From UBA1822 sp963634795 (GTDB lineage: Bacteria > Bacillota > Negativicutes > Veillonellales > Dialisteraceae): a stretch of DNA of 5,277 nucleotides. Shown here piece by piece: positions 4,580-5,277 of the stretch (position 1 is its first letter; each line of letters begins with the position of its first letter). A program made the translations under genes and the position numbers. The DNA lies in the NCBI GenBank assembly GCA_963634795.1, contig CAVHDO010000116.1, positions 1 to 5,277 on the forward strand, in the 5' to 3' direction. The notes below the pieces were generated by a model, which was not told where the DNA came from, made no database searches, and saw nothing but the letters and a program-made list of their open reading frames with translations.

Positions 4580-5277
4580 ATGAGCAAGTACATTTTTGTG
4601 ACGGGCGGTGTGGTTTCTTCTTTGGGGAAAGGCATTACGGCGGCTTCCTTGGGGCGTCTTTTGAAGAATCGCGGCTACCGGGTGACGATTCAGAAATTCG
4701 ATCCGTACATCAATATCGATCCCGGCACGATGAGTCCGTACCAGCACGGCGAAGTCTTTGTGACGGACGACGGCGCGGAAACGGATCTCGATCTGGGACA
4801 TTACGAGCGTTTCATTGATATGAATCTGTCGAAGGCGTCGAATGTGACGACGGGGAAAATTTACCAAGCGGTCATCAATAAGGAGCGCAAGGGCGAGTAT
4901 CTCGGCTCGACGATTCAGGTCATCCCGCATATTACGAATGAAATCAAAAATCGGGTGCTGCGCGTGGGGCGTGAGGACAATGCGGACATCGTAATCACGG
5001 AAATCGGCGGCACGGTGGGCGATATCGAATCGCAGCCGTTTCTGGAAGCGATCCGCCAAGTCCGCAAAGACGTGCCGAATAAAAACGACGTGCTCTACAT
5101 TCATGTGACGCTCATCCCGTATATTTCCGCCGCCGGCGAGCTCAAGACGAAACCGACGCAGCACAGCGTGAAGGAGCTGCGCGGCATCGGTATCCAGCCG
5201 GACATCATCGTGTGCCGGACGGAAAAGGAAATTTCCGATGATATGAAGAAAAAAATCGCGCTCTTCTGCGATGTGGA
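4580..5277 (+). CDS. pyrG: CTP synthase, N-terminal part (cut by window edge)
   Basis: 232 complete codons of CTP synthase, which makes CTP from UTP with ATP and glutamine, the last step of pyrimidine nucleotide synthesis. Only the amidoligase (synthase) domain is in view; the C-terminal class I glutamine amidotransferase domain would lie past the edge (family length about 530-545). Motifs seen: the ATP loop G-G-V-V-S-S-L-G-K-G (9-18, K17), DPYINIDPGTMSPYQHGEVF (41-60), D-G-A-E-T-D-L-D-L-G-H-Y-E-R-F (64-78) with D71, and E-I-G-G-T-V-G-D-I-E-S (141-151) with E141; D71 and E141 correspond to the Mg-binding residues of the E. coli enzyme. K-T-K-P-T-Q-H-S-V-K-E-L (189-200) is the UTP/CTP-site loop. 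The frame is open to the end. It is the third gene of the operon, with the site GAGGAGG placed in the argS stop region. Confidence 0.97.
   Translation, partial: MSKYIFVTGGVVSSLGKGITAASLGRLLKNRGYRVTIQKFDPYINIDPGTMSPYQHGEVFVTDDGAETDLDLGHYERFIDMNLSKASNVTTGKIYQAVINKERKGEYLGSTIQVIPHITNEIKNRVLRVGREDNADIVITEIGGTVGDIESQPFLEAIRQVRKDVPNKNDVLYIHVTLIPYISAAGELKTKPTQHSVKELRGIGIQPDIIVCRTEKEISDDMKKKIALFCDV

Noticed and set aside
2362..4635. 757-codon open frame on the minus strand
   Set aside because: It is antisense to argS; the product is a low-complexity R/H/P-rich string, an effect of GC-rich codons, while the + strand shows full ArgRS motifs.
4355..5164. 269-codon open frame on the minus strand
   Set aside because: It is the shadow of the argS end and pyrG; the + strand encodes a clear CTP synthase.

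Overview
The window reads as a chromosomal segment of a fairly GC-rich Firmicute, most likely a Negativicute (Selenomonas-like). That placement is inference from the gene order DUF1934-argS-pyrG, strong AGGAGG-type ribosome binding sites, extended -10 promoters, and heavy use of gcg, acg, tcg and cgg codons. All five genes are on the + strand.

Left half (1-2470) is accessory and repeat-dominated. It holds two small stand-alone genes. One (82-405) encodes a secreted 107-residue protein built from FP-containing repeats of 11-12 residues, matching the pattern of the 7(1) septoil-knot family (formerly DUF6150). The other (1007-1489) encodes a GNAT acetyltransferase. Around and between them lie about 1.7 kb of intergenic DNA made almost wholly of modular repeats. 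These are tandem heptamer arrays of several different sequences (GTGYACT, GACRTCA, GTKAGCA, CTCCCGG, AGGGAAG), a related 'arm' of about 35 bp between arrays, and two non-coding, hairpin-rich elements (561-849 and 1779-2166) with inverted ends, resembling nested MITE- or REP-like insertions. The cores of these two elements lie in opposite orientation although some flanking arms do not.

Right half (2472-5277) is a compact housekeeping operon: a YwiB-like DUF1934 beta-barrel protein (TTG start), argS (overlapping it by 11 nt) and pyrG (10 nt after argS, cut by the window edge). An extended -10 box at 2416-2424 is the likely operon promoter. The products are arginyl-tRNA synthetase and CTP synthase; the role of the DUF1934 protein is unknown.

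The most unusual content is the intergenic repeat system. It has a mirror-like order, with the same heptamer family placed next to each small gene and reversed on its far side, and a 35-bp repeat that abuts a promoter. I see no enzyme encoded here that would move these repeats, no CRISPR array, no tRNA or rRNA gene and no recognised riboswitch.
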